From: Neoscytalidium dimidiatum
Lineage: Eukaryota > Ascomycota > Dothideomycetes > Botryosphaeriales > Botryosphaeriaceae
Assembly: GCA_037367355.1 (NCBI GenBank)
Contig: CM074706.1
Location: 1,116,001-1,180,000, forward strand
Direction: 5' to 3'
Length of the DNA: 64,000 nucleotides
The first letter of the stretch is position 1. Each line of letters opens with the position of its first letter. Shown piece after piece: positions 25,873 through 38,389 of the stretch. A model generated the notes under the pieces. That model was not told the DNA's origin. It did not search any database and saw only the letters and a list, made by a program, of their open reading frames with translations. The position numbers were made by a program, and so were the translations under genes.

Positions 25873-28800
25873 ATGGCCGACGAATTCGAAGATGACCAGC
25901 TCTGGGAGGCTTTTGAGAAGATTGTGAGGCGGTATGAAAAAGTGACCGGAAAAAAATTGAGGAACGAAGCTCCCTCCACTATCAGGAATTGGAAATGAAG
26001 CTCAATGCAGATTCACAATCAACTAAGGGAGAAGCTCTCAAGAAGACTATCGACGGTGCTTTCGAGATTGCCAAATTTACAGCAGAAGCTGCATCATCGG
26101 TTAGTATTTACATCTCATCTTCAATTGAAGCTAACCTAAAGTTCAGGTCTTTCGACCCGCATCTATGGTCGTCACGGCTTTGTCATCTCTGAGGGGCACT
26201 TACGAGCACTACCAATCTTATTTCGTCCCCTCAAAGGTACTCGAACAACTCGAGGGCATCGAAGAATCCCTCAGCCGGATGGGAGACTACATGAAAATTC
26301 CTGAAGATGGAATCAAGTTGGACACGAAGCTGAGAAACTCCATTATAGATGTCTTGGCCGTCACATTAAGTTTTTGCCGCATCTATACCAAAGTAGCCTA
26401 CGATTCTAGAGCTCCTCTTGATATTGCCAAAAATATTCTGAAATCGGCCTTCAGATGGGATGGAGGCATCGCTTCCAAGCTTCAGAGACTCGCGGAAGTC
26501 AATCAGCGAGAGCTGACCAATAATGTGGCTGCTCTTCGGGTATCCGATATCTACAACAATGACAGTAAGAACCGTACGGCAAACTCCGAAAGACTGAAGA
26601 CCTACTTGAGCATTGGCGCGAATAAGACAAGCTGGATTGCCGAGCAAAAGGCTCTTCAGCAAGAACATATCGAAGGCATGGGCGAATGGTTAGTCGTACT
26701 GCGGGATGTACAGTCATGGCTCAATATCGATGGTCCTTCCTGGTCACCGGTCCTTTACATTAATACTCCCGCCGGCCAAGGGAAGAGTCACCTTTGCTCT
26801 CGAATCATCCGCGAGCTCGGAGACAAGCGAGCAAAACTACAGCAAAAACAGCGAATGTCCTTTGCATGGTATTATTTTCCAGACGGTCAGACGTACCACA
26901 AAGGTTCCGGGGCGAATAAGAGGAATCCAAAACCGAAAAAGATGGAAGACATTTCACTTCAGGAAGTACTCCAGGCACTAGTCTGGCAGCTCACAGAACA
27001 TGAGGGATCCTTCCAACGCTTTGTCATCGGCGAAATTGAGAAGAGCCCACACCGGTTTTCTAAGCCTTTGGAGATATAGAATTCCCTGATCACGGGCTTC
27101 GCCAAGTCATCTGCATCCAGCATATCACAAGTACAAAAGTGTGTTCTTCTTGGTCCTCGACGGATATGGAGACCTGAAATCTCCCTCAGACGAGAAGGTC
27201 TTGCGCCAGATGATAGAAGACACAGCCGATATGAGGGGCCAACGGGCAGAGATTCGGCTCTGGCTTTCTGGCAATCATGAATTTAGCCGTGAAGATTTCT
27301 GTCACATCTCTAAAATCAGTCCCGCAAACGATGGCCAGCGCTCAGATGCTAAACTCTTCGTCGAGAATAGCTTCAAGAACTCGACTGTAACTTGGGACAG
27401 CGAGAGCGAGGCACACAGAGTTCTCTGGAATATACAAGCTAAATTGACCATCCACTTTCAGGGAATCTACCACGAGCTGAAAGAGCGACTCCAGGAAGTT
27501 GAGCATTCCAGCTCGAAAGGACTGTCGTATCTCCAAGAACTTGACGGGGAGGGATTGAACGATTGGTCAGTCATTGCACATCGCAAGCTCGAGGCACTTA
27601 ATAAGGATCTGGAAAATAACGATATCGAAGTGTTGAATGAATTGATAATCAACATGGTGCAGTGGAAAGCCTGGCCAACAGTCGAGCAGCTGGATGCCTT
27701 CTTAACTCTTCGGCTGGGAAGCAGATACGATCCTTCAATTGAGACTCAACTGGATAAATTTGCACGACTTGCATCTATTAATCACCCTCAGGTTCGTTCG
27801 GAAGGACTTCTGGATCTCTTATCGGCGGCGGAAGAAACCGTTGAGTTCGATTCCATCAAGGATGACCCCCCTTATGCGCGAAAAAAGACCCGCATCAAAA
27901 GTACCGACCATCGGAGACAGCCGGCTGAACGGAATATGGACCAGAGACCTATAGTTCACTTTGATCCGAAACAGAGCGAATTGGATACGGCTTGGTTCCT
28001 TCTCGAAACCATCTGTGACAGAAAGTGTCAAGAACGCGCCGAATCAAGATATATATATCAATATAGCGCCATATGGCTGCCATCGCTTTTAATTGGCGTG
28101 TTGGAGAAGCCTTCTGAAGATTGTCCTGAGGAAATCTTCACTGAAGATGAGAGACAATCGTTCAGAGAGCTGATATATCAGGCGTTCACGGATGAGAAAG
28201 TGGTGAGAACCTGGATGCTTAACGGAGATATCGAGGACTTTCTATTAGAGGATTGGGCAAAGGATATCAAAAAACTATCGGATTTGCTGGAGGGTAATGA
28301 TGTGAAGGAGGGGATTGATCAGGGAACTGGAGATTCAAGAAACCGTACTGTTGCCGCAGAGAAAGATGATCAGGAGCAGGGAACTGACGGGAGCGGAGAG
28401 ATACAGAACGACGAATCACCCACAGTCAATCTAAACAAGCTCCTGTACGCTCCCGCCAAAGTGGTGGCCTCGCAGTGGCTGCAGGAAACCAAATGGGATG
28501 CATTGCAATCTCTCAATCTTTTGCTAGAGATATTCCGAGCGGTAAGTGTGCTCTGCACCTAGTCTAGCCCAATCTGAGCTAACAACGTCAAGTCTCATGA
28601 TCGCAGCCCCACGGGGGGCAAGGACACAACAGAAGACCGAAAGGAAGATTTATACCGCCATTTACCGAAGGAAAAAGAAGAGATCTCCATTAAAGGAGTC
28701 CAACCAGCCGAAAAATGGGCCCTTTCGCTTCTCAATAGTTCGCAGGCGCAATCACACTGGAACACAAGGCGTGATCTTTGTCTTGCCGAGACGTTCATGG

Positions 28801-30320
28801 GGCTTTCTTGCGAGGAAAAGTTCGAAGAGGCGGAACGACGATGTGAGCTGATCAAGATGCGCGATCCATTGGATATCAGAGCGCAGCTTTCTCTGGTTCT
28901 CATATTCGACGGCAAGGAAAATCGGAAAAAGCAAGCGCTTGATGAATTCACGAAGATACGCCACGTCATACAAAGCGCTTCCTTCAAGGCTGCCGATCCT
29001 CGTACGTGGAGCACGGAACTTGATCGATTCTGGAAGCTGTGTGACAGTACGAACAGCGCAAGAGAAGCTTTCATCGCGTGTAGGGATTTGGCAGAGGAGT
29101 TTCCGAACGAAGAATTTCCTTTCAAGAAGGCTACGGAATGGATCATGAAGCAAGACAAGCTTGACGCTAGCTTCAAGAATCTCGTACTGAAAAGAAGGCC
29201 GGACGACAACAGTCTTTTGTCTGGACTGTTCTATTCGAATGCGCGATCGGAGGCCTTTCATGAGAGGTTCTATGACTCCGCCAAAAGTTTCCCGAGAGCC
29301 GTGTTTGAAAGTTACGAAGAGGCCATCAAAGAATGCAGCGCACGTAAATTGCCCTTGGACACCGTCTATCTCCAATTACACTACGGCAACGCACTTTTCC
29401 GCTGTGGGAAAACGGAAGAAGCTCTGAAGGTCTGGGAGCAAAGCATCAACTGCTTTTTCAATTCGAGGGTCGGGGCTGATACCCGTCGAATGAGCTTCGA
29501 CGTTCTTAGCTCTGTTGCCGAGAAGCTAGCGTCAGCGTATCTTACGACAATCACAAACGGCAAACGTGGAGAGTCCCCGACGCCCTATATCAAGAAGTTG
29601 AAGCGATATCAAGCCCAGATTCAAGGATTACATACGTCTGGAATCAACTATCTGGGGCTGAAACTCGGACGCATTTACAACACTACCAGACAGCGGCAGA
29701 AAGCCATCGACTGTGCTAGAGGGTACATGCGTAAAGGTTTCGAGCTCCTGGTGGATGATACAGATGAAAATGATTGGAAGGGCTATGTCCTGATCGCACA
29801 GGCGCTCACTTCGCTAGGAGACAAGAAAAACGCGCTTGCTGCGTGGTCCCTGATCGTCAATCTACCAGATGATAGTCGCGATTGCAACCTTTTCATCCTA
29901 TGCGACGGCCGCTGCGGGTGGGGTTGGGAGATGTCAAATGACCTACAGAACGAACTGTACATCTGCATCGATTGCTCTGATGTACACTTCGAGAAAGAGT
30001 GCAAAGAGCGCCTACAGAAGAAAGCCCTGGAGCACGATTGCTGTCGGACAAATCACAATTTCTTGAGGATCCCACGACGAACAAAGCAGGGAGTGGCCGT
30101 ATCATTACAGAAGAAAGTCATGGTAGGAGAAGCGGAGCTGAAGGTTAACAAATGGTTGAAGAATCTTAGACACATATACGGAATACCAGATACAAAGCTG
30201 CGCCGGTGTGCTCGGAGTCTGGAGGCAAATCGAATCGCGTGGTGGAGGTACCGGAGACAGATAACATCGGCGGCAAAGGCTATCGGCGCGTTTCATCCTA
30301 AGGTTAGCGTCCAGTTCTAG
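25873..30320 (+). pseudogene. STAND-type P-loop NTPase with Goodbye-like N-terminus, helical repeats and C-terminal zinc finger; probably decaying
   Basis: The N-terminus DDQLWEAFEKIVRRYEKVTG resembles the fungal Goodbye domain. Exon 1 ends at 26099 (intron 26100-26146). Next come a helical region, a P-loop PAGQGKSHLCS (about 26770-26800), a Walker-B-like VFFLVLDGYGD (27141-27173), then TPR-like helices across a further intron (28542-28592). Near the end (about 29895-30060) is a Cys/His cluster (CDGRCGW, YICIDC, C...C, H) of ZZ/RING-like spacing, with the stop at 30318-30320. Two breaks: a frame change between 25935 and 25990, and a TAG at 27077-27079 followed by another frame change before 27141. 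Introns 25924-25985 (62 nt) and 27055-27106 (52 nt, weak GTTTTC donor) could formally bypass both. However, the removed stretches read like conserved domain (YEKVTGKKL; PLEI-stop-NSLITGF, where Trp is expected). I favour decay. Such proteins often act in non-self recognition. Confidence 0.72.
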
Positions 30321-31043
30321 AGAGATTTCTTTATTTTTTTTTTTTGAGAATCTTATATACTATGGACTTGCTATCGAACTATGATATAAGGGATTTCAAT
30401 CTCATTCTTATTTACCAGTTGGTTCCCAGCGTCGAAGCCGAAAGTCATTGTGTGTAGTCTATTAATGAAGTCATAGCTTAGTAAATTCAGGGATGCGCTG
30501 TGCAAAAAAAAAAAAACTCCTGAGCATTGTGATCCTTCAGCTTGTAGATGATGGCTGATGCCAAAAGGTCGAGTGAAAGAAGTGACCAAAGTGAGGGACG
30601 TTAAGTAGCAATCTAGCAAGACTTTGTTTGAGTGGATCGACCTTCCCCTTGCCCTTCCCCGCCGTACCGCCGAGAGCCCCGCCCTGTTCCCCGCACGGCG
30701 GGCGGGTCCCTTGCATGACTGAGTGACCTCTTCTACTACAAGCTCACGCTATGCACGCCACTCAGCGCCAGCCGCTCCCGCTTCCTGCACAGAGACACCT
30801 GACACCACTTATTGCATCTCTTCACACTGCAACCCTACCGTGCCATCCACCTGCCGCTCGTTCGTCACTGCTGATCTCTCGGCCGCTCGGTTACCATGCA
30901 TTACAGGCCAGACCATGTCGAATGAAAAGCATCCTGACCCCCTGCCGTTGGCCTTGCCCAAGCCAACGCGCTCGCGTCCGCCAGCCATCGCCTCTCTCAT
31001 CCTCATCCTCCTACTTCTTTTCGCTGACCCCCAGAACCTCGTC
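30321..31043. other. Upstream region of the GH127-type gene
   Basis: 723 bp between the STAND-type gene and the GH127 start. An open frame continues upstream of the chosen ATG, but the ATG at 31044 begins a clean signal peptide, so upstream sequence is taken as leader and promoter. Short T and A runs at 30335-30345 and 30505-30516. Confidence 0.5.
30657..30694. promoter_or_regulatory. Cluster of CreA-type sites upstream of the GH127-type gene
   Basis: Three copies of CCCCGC (reverse complement GCGGGG, fitting SYGGRG) at 30657-30662, 30677-30682 and 30689-30694, about 350-390 bp before the start codon. A similar cluster precedes the sugar transporter. This suggests shared glucose repression but is only motif evidence. 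Confidence 0.4.
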
Positions 31044-33470
31044 ATGAAGCTCCGCGGTCTCGCCCCAGCCAATACTCTTCTGCTCTCCTCCGCCGTCTCC
31101 GCACAAGCCGGTTCCAACACGACCCGTAGATCGCCGAAATCCGCCCAGCACCTGCTTCCGTCCAGCTAACGCCCAGCACTAGTACTCCCGCTGGTCTTAA
31201 ACCCCCTTCCCCTCGGCTCCATCAAGCCCACCGGCTGGCTGCGCGACCAGCTCGTCCTCGAAGCGAACGGTCTCGCCGGCCACGAGCACGACTTCTACCC
31301 CTACGTTGCTGACAGCAGCTGGACCGGCGGACGTTCCGAGTACAGCGGTCTCAACGAAGGCTTCCCGTACTGGCTGAACGGCCTCGTGCCGCTCGCCTAC
31401 GCCACAGACGACCCACGCCTAAAGGACCAGGTCGCCGACGCGGTTACCAGCGTGCTGTCGCGTCAGGCCGACGATGGGTGGCTGGGCCCGGAGACGGGGA
31501 GCGCGCGCAACTTCTGGGCTCGCTATCCGCTGCTGCTGGGACTGATACAGCTGGTTGAGGCAGATCCGCAGACCTGGGAGGGACCGATTCTGAATGCCAC
31601 GGGCCGCTTCATCGACCTCATGACGAACATGCTGCGGGATAATTCGACCGGCTACATTTGGCATGAGGGAGACCAGTTAAGCGAAGAGGAATTCACCTGG
31701 GGGAGGGTGAGGGTGCAGGATTTGCTTATTGTACTGCAGTGGATCTGGGAGAGGGACGGTACGACTGAGGAGCTGAGGTCGAAGCTGGCAGAGTCTATGC
31801 AGATTCTGATTGACGACTCCCTCAATTGGGCTGATTGGTGGCAGGAGGGTGTTTTCATCAAGGGAGACCTCAATTTCCTGGACACCGAACCTAGCGATGG
31901 GCCACGTTATCCGTATGAGCACGGCGTCAATGCCGGACAAGGTAGGTTTGACTGCTCTATGTCCGCTATGCCAGTCTGGAATGATCCAACGGAGTCAACC
32001 TCTCAAATAAAGCTCTTTGCACATGCACTTTCCCTTCATTCTTCCAAGACATTTTCATTGATTCCCTAATCATCAAGTAGATGTGCTCATGCCACGTCGA
32101 TGACAGACGATTTGTATATCTTGTGCTCCCAAACCATCCAACTGACTTACAGACCCTCGGTTTCTGACTTTCCCAGGCCTCAAAGCACTCGCAGTCTTCC
32201 GGCGGTTCACACAAAATGATTCGCTTGTGGATATCACGCGCCGCGGAGTGGATTGGACATTTACGTACCATTCGGCTGCTCACGGTGCTATCCTTGCCGA
32301 CGAGCGTCTTGCAGGGCTTGCGCCATACTATGGGTATGATGCCCTGGACGAGAAGATATGTGTCTGAAGCTTACATTGACATTTAGTTCTGAGACGTGCA
32401 CGCTTGTTGAAACGATGTATTCCCTCAGTTACCTTTACCAGGCCTTGGGAAACAATAGCTACGCAGACCTGGCTGAGCGAATTGCTTTTAATGCCCTGCC
32501 CGCGCAAATGTCGCCAAACTGGTGGGCTCGCCAGTACGTGGGCCAGCCAAATCAGGGATTCTCCAAGGAGCTGGATCAAAACCCGTTCTTCAACGTCCGC
32601 GAATCCGGCCAGATCTACAGCGTGGAAGCCAACTATCCCTGCTGTACCGTCAATCACCCTCAAGGCCTTCCCAAATTCCTCTCGCACTCCTTCGCCCGCG
32701 TCGGTGACAACGATATTGCCCACATGCTCCTTAGCCCCGGCAACCTGACCACGTCCATCGCCAGTGGCCAAATCCGTATCGCTTGCCAAACGCACTACCC
32801 TTTCTCCAACACCCTCGACTACACCATCACGTCCGACTCCGCAACGACCTTCCACGTCCGTGTCCCCACCTGGGCCGACACCTCCACATCTACTGTTTCG
32901 TTGAACGGCACCTCCACATCCGTCTCTCCAGACCCAGCCACGGGACTGCACGCCATCACCCTCCCCGCCGGCACCTCGCGCGTCACTTACACTCTCGCCG
33001 CACCGCTCACCACCTCTGCGCGCGCCAATGACACCTTCACAATCCATCGCGGCGCCCTCGTGTACGCCCTCTCCATCCCCTCCACAAATACCTCCGCGCC
33101 GCCTCAGACCTACGGCAACTCCTCCGCCCTCCTCGACGGCGCCCCGCCTCTCGCAGTCGATTGGCAGCTCCAGAACGCCTCCGCCTGGAACGTCGCCATC
33201 GACCCGAGCTCTCTCGTTTTCCGGTCGAGCGTGGATGATGCGGTGGCGCTGCCGGATCCGCTCTTCGCGCCGGGCGCCCCGCCGGTGTGGGTGGAGGCGA
33301 GGGGGTGCGAGATTGCCGGGTGGGGACTGTATCGGGGCGTGTTGGACGTTCCGCCGCCGAGGGCGGAGAGGAGATGTGTCGGGGAGGTGCAGTCGTATCG
33401 GTTGGAGCCGGTGGGGGCGGCGAAGTTGCGGGTGTTGGACCTGCCGAGCATCGAACTCGGAGACGCATGA
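31044..33470 (+). CDS. Secreted GH127-type (DUF1680) beta-L-arabinofuranosidase-like enzyme
   Basis: Exons 31044-31125, 31183-31941, 32177-32333 and 32387-33470 give 693 aa. The start was chosen because it opens a signal peptide ([20 protein letters not shown]). The catalytic domain begins [17 protein letters not shown] and continues with GGRSEY...[17 protein letters not shown] and ITRRG. HypBA1, the characterised GH127 enzyme of Bifidobacterium, uses a Glu/Cys/Cys-Cys zinc site with a cysteine nucleophile and a separate Glu acid/base. Here E335-T-C337 and the pair C418-C419 (in NYPCCTVN) match the zinc/nucleophile set, and E323 (ILADER) could be the acid/base. Predicted role: releasing beta-linked L-arabinofuranose outside the cell. 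The exact substrate is not known from sequence; other DUF1680 activities remain possible. Intron 2 is unusually long (235 nt). Confidence 0.88.
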
Positions 33471-33625
33471 GGAGTACGAGGGACAGGGAAGACAAGCATT
33501 CATGGAGAAGGAAGGGCAGAAGGAGAGGAGGAGGAATCCTGTATTTCGGATCGCTACTCCTCGACAGACTTCCTTCATCAATTCAAGGCATGGGGGCGTT
33601 CTTTTCTTCTTTTTCTCCCCCCTTT

Positions 33626-34652
33626 TCATTTCGCGCGCGCCGTCCCGTCCAGCTCGGCCGGCGCGACGTCGTTCTTGGTCGGCATCTCCTGCAGCGTGCG
33701 TGCCCCGTCCAGCTCTGCGTGCGGATCGACCTGGCTGACGGGCTGGTGCTTCTGCTGCTGCTGCTGCTGCTGCCCCTTACTCCTCCGCACCAGCCAGACC
33801 CCGACGATAGCGGCGAGCAGCACCGCGGCTCCCACGCCCACGCCCACGCCGATTCTGGCGCCCGAGGACAATCCGCTGCTGCTATCATCATCACTCGCCG
33901 CCGCCGTCGCGCTCGCACCTGCTGCTGCGGTCGTGGACGCGGCATTAGACGACGCCGTCGAGGACGAGCGCGCGGATGCGGTCGTCGTCGACGACGACGA
34001 CGTGCCGCTGCTGCCGCCGCCGGTTGCCGTCGCCGCGAGCACCCCGATCGTCGTCTCGATGTTGCCCGTCCCGAGCGACAGGATGCCCGTGCTGTTGCTG
34101 CAGCACGTCTCGTCGGCGTCGGTCGACGAGACCTCGTTCGTGCAGCAGTACGCGCCCGTGCCGCAGTTGGTCACGGCCGCGCCGCCGCGGCGATCGGACG
34201 ATGCTGTTTGTTTATTCCCCCCTATTCAGCATTTCTTCGCTTCACTCCCAAAAAAAAAAAGAAAAAGAAAAACCCAAATCTTAAAAAGGAATGCGGGAGG
34301 GGAAAGAGGAGAAATGAGGGCTTGGAAAAGACTCACTCGCCAAGCAGAACTGCGGACAGTCCGAGGACTCCCAGGTCGGATCCGTGCACGAGCCGCGGTT
34401 GTAGTCGGGCGCGCCGGACACGTTCGCGTTGGTCGGGTCGGGCACGCAGAGCCGGTTGCTGAAGCAGATGTAGCCCGTCGCGCAGCAGAAGGTGTGGCTG
34501 CTGCCGCCGGTCGTCGCGTTGCAGGGGACGTCGGTGGATTGCTGGCCCGAGGGGTAGTAGCATAGTCGGTCGGACTGGCAGAGGGCGGGCTGGGCGAGGG
34601 CGAGAGCGAGAGCGAGGAGGAGGGCTAGTCGGTGAGCTGGTGGGAGGATCAT
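33626..34652 (-). CDS. Cys-rich, single-pass membrane protein with Ser/Thr stalk and polyGln tail
   Basis: Exons 34652-34337 and 34203-33626 (133-nt intron) encode 297 aa. The order is: signal peptide (hydrophobic LALLLALALALAQPALC), an extracellular domain with about 14 Cys (CYYPSGQ, TFCCATGYICF, CPQFC, CGTGAYCC, ETCC), a Ser/Thr/Ala/Gly-rich stalk, one transmembrane helix (IGVGVGVGAAVLLAAIVGVW) with positively charged RRSKG on the inner side, a seven-Gln run, and a short cytoplasmic tail. This layout resembles fungal surface sensors and related 'stalk-TM-tail' proteins, but I do not recognise the ectodomain as WSC. It converges with the GH127 gene, with 155 bp between stops. Function unknown. 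Confidence 0.85.
33749..33772. repeat. (TGC)n run encoding polyGln
   Basis: Seven or eight CTG/TGC units; on the minus strand it encodes the Gln run just after the membrane segment of the Cys-rich membrane protein. Confidence 0.8.
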
Positions 34653-36060
34653 GATTTTCTTTTTCTTTTTTTTTTTTTTTTTGGTTTCGTTGGTGGTGAG
34701 TTGTGCTGTTTCTTTTTTGTTCTAGAATGGGAGGAGGAGGAGGAGGAGGAGGAAGAAGAAGAAGAAAATGTGGGAAGGGGTGGATGGAGATTGTTGCGGA
34801 TGTTCTGGGTTTATGGATGCGGCTGGGATGCGGTGTACGAGGATCAGCCAAGGATGAGGATCGTGATGGGAAATTATTGGTGGCGGTGCCGCCCGTGAGA
34901 CGTGGTGGTCTGTTTGTTTTTTTTGGGGGCCGTTGGGAGACGGCGATGCACGACATTCGCCACCTTCTCTTCGTGGAGAGCTAAGGGCGGTTGCGGGTAA
35001 CAGTTGTCGTACCAATGCGAGTGGCAGTGGCCTGTGCGGTTGAATTCTTCTGTATGAGATTGCTCGGCCATGGATGCCATGCCTTTTCTTTTCTTTTCCC
35101 CCCCTTCCTTCTTGCCGCTTCTGGCTGCTTGCTAACGCAACTGTTGGCATGACATCATCCCATAATTCACTCTTGAAACCGCGATCTAACGCTTGGTGTC
35201 CCCAATCAACAGGCAGATAGTTGGGGAAAAGAGTTAACCGACCACGGGTCTGACAGTGGGGGCCAGGACAACAATCCTTCGGCCTGATAGATAGGGGCAC
35301 GGTAAGCGAGCAATCTCACGGCGGTAGAAGGAGGAGAGCGCGAAGGGAGGAAATACTTCGTACGAGAAAGACTAGCTGCACAACATACTGCTATGTCATC
35401 GTAGTCATGGCGGGTGCTTCACTTTCACATTTTGCGGAGGTCAGCCGTGCATAACCCCGATGAATGCGCGGCAGCTGTGGCAATCAGTCATTTTCTGAAG
35501 GAATATCCGTCGCAGATAGCAGGCTGGGATATCTGTGATGTTGATGGCTGATTTGTGAGATGGGTGTTGAAGGAGCCACCCGGCGGATGGACTAAGCCTA
35601 AATGAGCACTTATGCCCTCCGGAGGATTGAAGCCAATCAGATAAGCCTAGGTTTCCAGACTCCGTCATTTCAGAAGCAGACGATTACTATTGTGAGGCAA
35701 GGACATTCAGGTAGATGAAGGTTGAGGCGGTGTCGTTACCCAGAAAAAATGTGCATTACGGCTTAGACCCTTCGCCATGGTATGAATGCCTCAGATACTC
35801 CACCAAACCTGCGCATGCAGACTGCCATGGTGAGTGACTGAAGGGAATACTTCTTGTTGCTGGGCACGACAATGCGGAGAATGCAAATATTGAAGCGGGC
35901 AGTTGAAGCGGCATGATGAATCCGTATATCATAAAGTCGTTAAATACTTACTTCCTGATGCCCGATCGAGCCCCCTATATGGATCAGTATCTATTCAGAC
36001 CGTAGAATAGACCATCATTCCATCCATCGTGATCTTTCTCCTCCATCCCTCTACATCCTC
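34653..36060. other. Intergenic with homopolymer and purine-triplet repeats
   Basis: Upstream of the Cys-rich membrane protein: a T run of about 17 (34666-34682) and a GGA/GAA purine tract (about 34727-34767), then a C/T-rich stretch near 35085-35107. No gene recognised up to the P450 stop at 36061. Confidence 0.6.
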
Positions 36061-37905
36061 TTACCCCACCCGCTCCCTCAGCACAACCCGCAACGGCGCA
36101 CAAGTCATGGTAAACGTATCCAAGCACCCCTCATCGAACGCCCGCCTCTCCTCCTCCCCGCCCAGCACCTCGATGTCAAACGCCCCCACCACCCCGGCCA
36201 CCACCGCCCGCATCTCGACGTACGCCAGCATCTTCCCCGGACACGAGCGCGCGCCCCGCGAAAACGGGATGAACGGCGCACTCTCGCTCTTCGTGTCGAC
36301 CCCGCCGTTGCCTTCCAGCCACCGCTCCGGCCGGAACGCGTCCGCGTCCGCGCCCCAGAACCGCTCGTCGCGGTGCAGCGCCCACGTCGGCACGCTGACC
36401 ACGGTGCCGCCGGGGATGAAGGCCGAGCCGTCGCCGCGGCCGCCGGGACGGTAGGGCGGCACCGTGATGCCGGACGGCGGCGTCTCGCGCGCGAGGCCCT
36501 GGCACGCGGGCGGCTTGAGGCGCAGGGTCTCGTTGAGCACGGCGTCGAGGTAGGCGCAGGAGGCGAGCGTGCGCGGGGCGGCGGCGGCGGCGAGCGCGGC
36601 GCGCAGGCGGGCGAGGGCGGGCGGGTGTGTGGCCAGGTAGAAGAGCGCGTTGGTGAGGGCGGAGGCGGTGGTGTCGGAGCCGGCGATGATGAGGAGCACG
36701 GCGTCGGACGCGAGCGAGGTGGGCGTTTGGTGCTTCTGCGGGTCCGGCGGGAAGTGCGCGGCGTGGACGAGGTGCGAGGACATGTCGGCGGGCTTGGTGG
36801 CGGATGGGTCGAAGGTCTGTGTGGTTAGTGCGCTGTGCTGTGCTGAGGGAGTGAGTGAGTGATGGGGAGAGCAAGGCGCACCCGTTGTTTATGACCCATC
36901 ATGTCGCGGCACCACTGGTGGAAGGCGGCGAGGTTGCTGGCCAAGTTCGTCTGGATGACCATCCTGATGAACCAAGGGACGGAGCCGAGCACTCCGAACA
37001 CCTTGGATGTCTCGTGCAGCGTCTGGATAGACGTGCTATGGCCGTCGACCTCGACTGTGCCTTCACCGCGCTCGAGCATGCCGAAGTCCTGACTGTAGGC
37101 GACTCTGCCCATGGTGTCGAAGCTGAAAAAGCCAATCCAACTTGTGAGGTCGATCGGCGTCCCTGCGCGCTCCTTGAGCGCCTTGATGAGCTTGTCAGCG
37201 ACGATCTGTACGCGGGGCTCGTAGTCGGCGAGAGCTGAGAAGCATCAGGATGTGAGAACACCGGGATAGATCGAGCGGGAGGGGTCTCTTACCTTTGCTG
37301 CTGAAGCCCCTGTCCATGATCCTTCTTCTCCAAGAGTGAATAGTCGGATCGGTGAGAAGAAAGACAGACTTGTCTTCCTCTCGCATCCAGTCGTGATCAT
37401 ACCATGGCCCCTTCTTGCATTGAGACTTCGCTCCGTAAATGATCGGAATGGCGTTCGGATTGAGGATCGATACTTCACGGGGCCCGGTCCGGACGTAGTC
37501 ACCATACTGCTCATGCATAGCTTTGACTTCGGTGAAGAGGCGGATCTTACTCCTTATGGCTAGATGGGTACGGTAGAAATTGGTGATTGCAGCCTGCCAT
37601 GGGCCCGGGAAATGGCGGATGGGAGAGAAATAGAGGCGGTATATAATGACGCTACCAAACAGGCCAAATAACGCTGCTGTGGAGTTGAACAGAACTTGAG
37701 AAGCAGCTGATATCACGTCTATGCTACGCCAAGCCGCAAGGAACATAAAGAGAACGAGGAGGTTCCAAAGGCCGAGCGTGTGCCAGCCATGGTTGTCGAG
37801 GCGAAGCCCAAGAGTTGATACGTAAAGGGTTGCCCCAAGCACCGCCGATTTCAAGGCTGGTGTAATTATGCTAAAAGGGTATTCTGTGGAATCATCCATG
37901 GCCAT
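36061..37905 (-). CDS. Cytochrome P450 monooxygenase (membrane-anchored)
   Basis: Exons 37905-37293, 37234-36882 and 36816-36061 give 573 aa. Several hydrophobic segments precede the catalytic domain, which starts at about residue 98 (SPIRHFPGPW); this long N-terminus is common in fungal P450s with extra membrane passes. Diagnostic motifs are present: I-helix AGSDTT (367-372), ExxR as ETLR (418-421), FRPERW, and the heme loop FSRGARSCPGK with ligand Cys514. It lies on the same strand as the GH51 gene downstream, with 484 bp between them. Substrate unknown; an oxidising partner in a small cluster or general detoxification are both possible. Confidence 0.93.
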
Positions 37906-38389
37906 GAACCTCAGTGAGGGTTACTGAAGAGTAGGTGAGAAGAGGAGGTGCAGATTTCGTCAACGAAGGACGGAGCAATTAGAACGGCTTCCCCTTTAAA
38001 AGGTTCCAGTTCTCGCTTAGTGTTGTTCGTTCGTACGCTGAACAAGACAGGAGCGCCAATGATTACGTCAGAAATTAGAGCCACGCTGACAACCCCACAA
38101 AAGGAATACACTTGCCGAGTAATTGGAATTGGGACAGCTACTATCACGAGGGAATTTCCGAAGCTCTAGGGCATGAAGCTCTAAGGTTGGTCGAGCGCAA
38201 TTGTTGGCGGTGCAGATGATGCCCTGCGGACAGAGCTCCTACAATGCGTGGGCCTGGAAAACTCAGATCTTGACCTGATAGATACGTGATGGAACCCATC
38301 ACATTCTACGAACAGTAAAAGCGCCTCTGATCTACGGAACCTAGAAACATCCCCCCAGGCTCACCGTTAACACCAGCTCCACCATCCCC
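37906..38389. other. P450 promoter / 3' flank of the GH51 gene
   Basis: 484 bp between two minus-strand genes. No gene or strong motif seen. Confidence 0.5.

Noticed and set aside
33287..34565. Overlapping + strand open frames downstream of GH127
   Set aside because: Antisense to the Cys-rich membrane protein, low complexity and without motifs.
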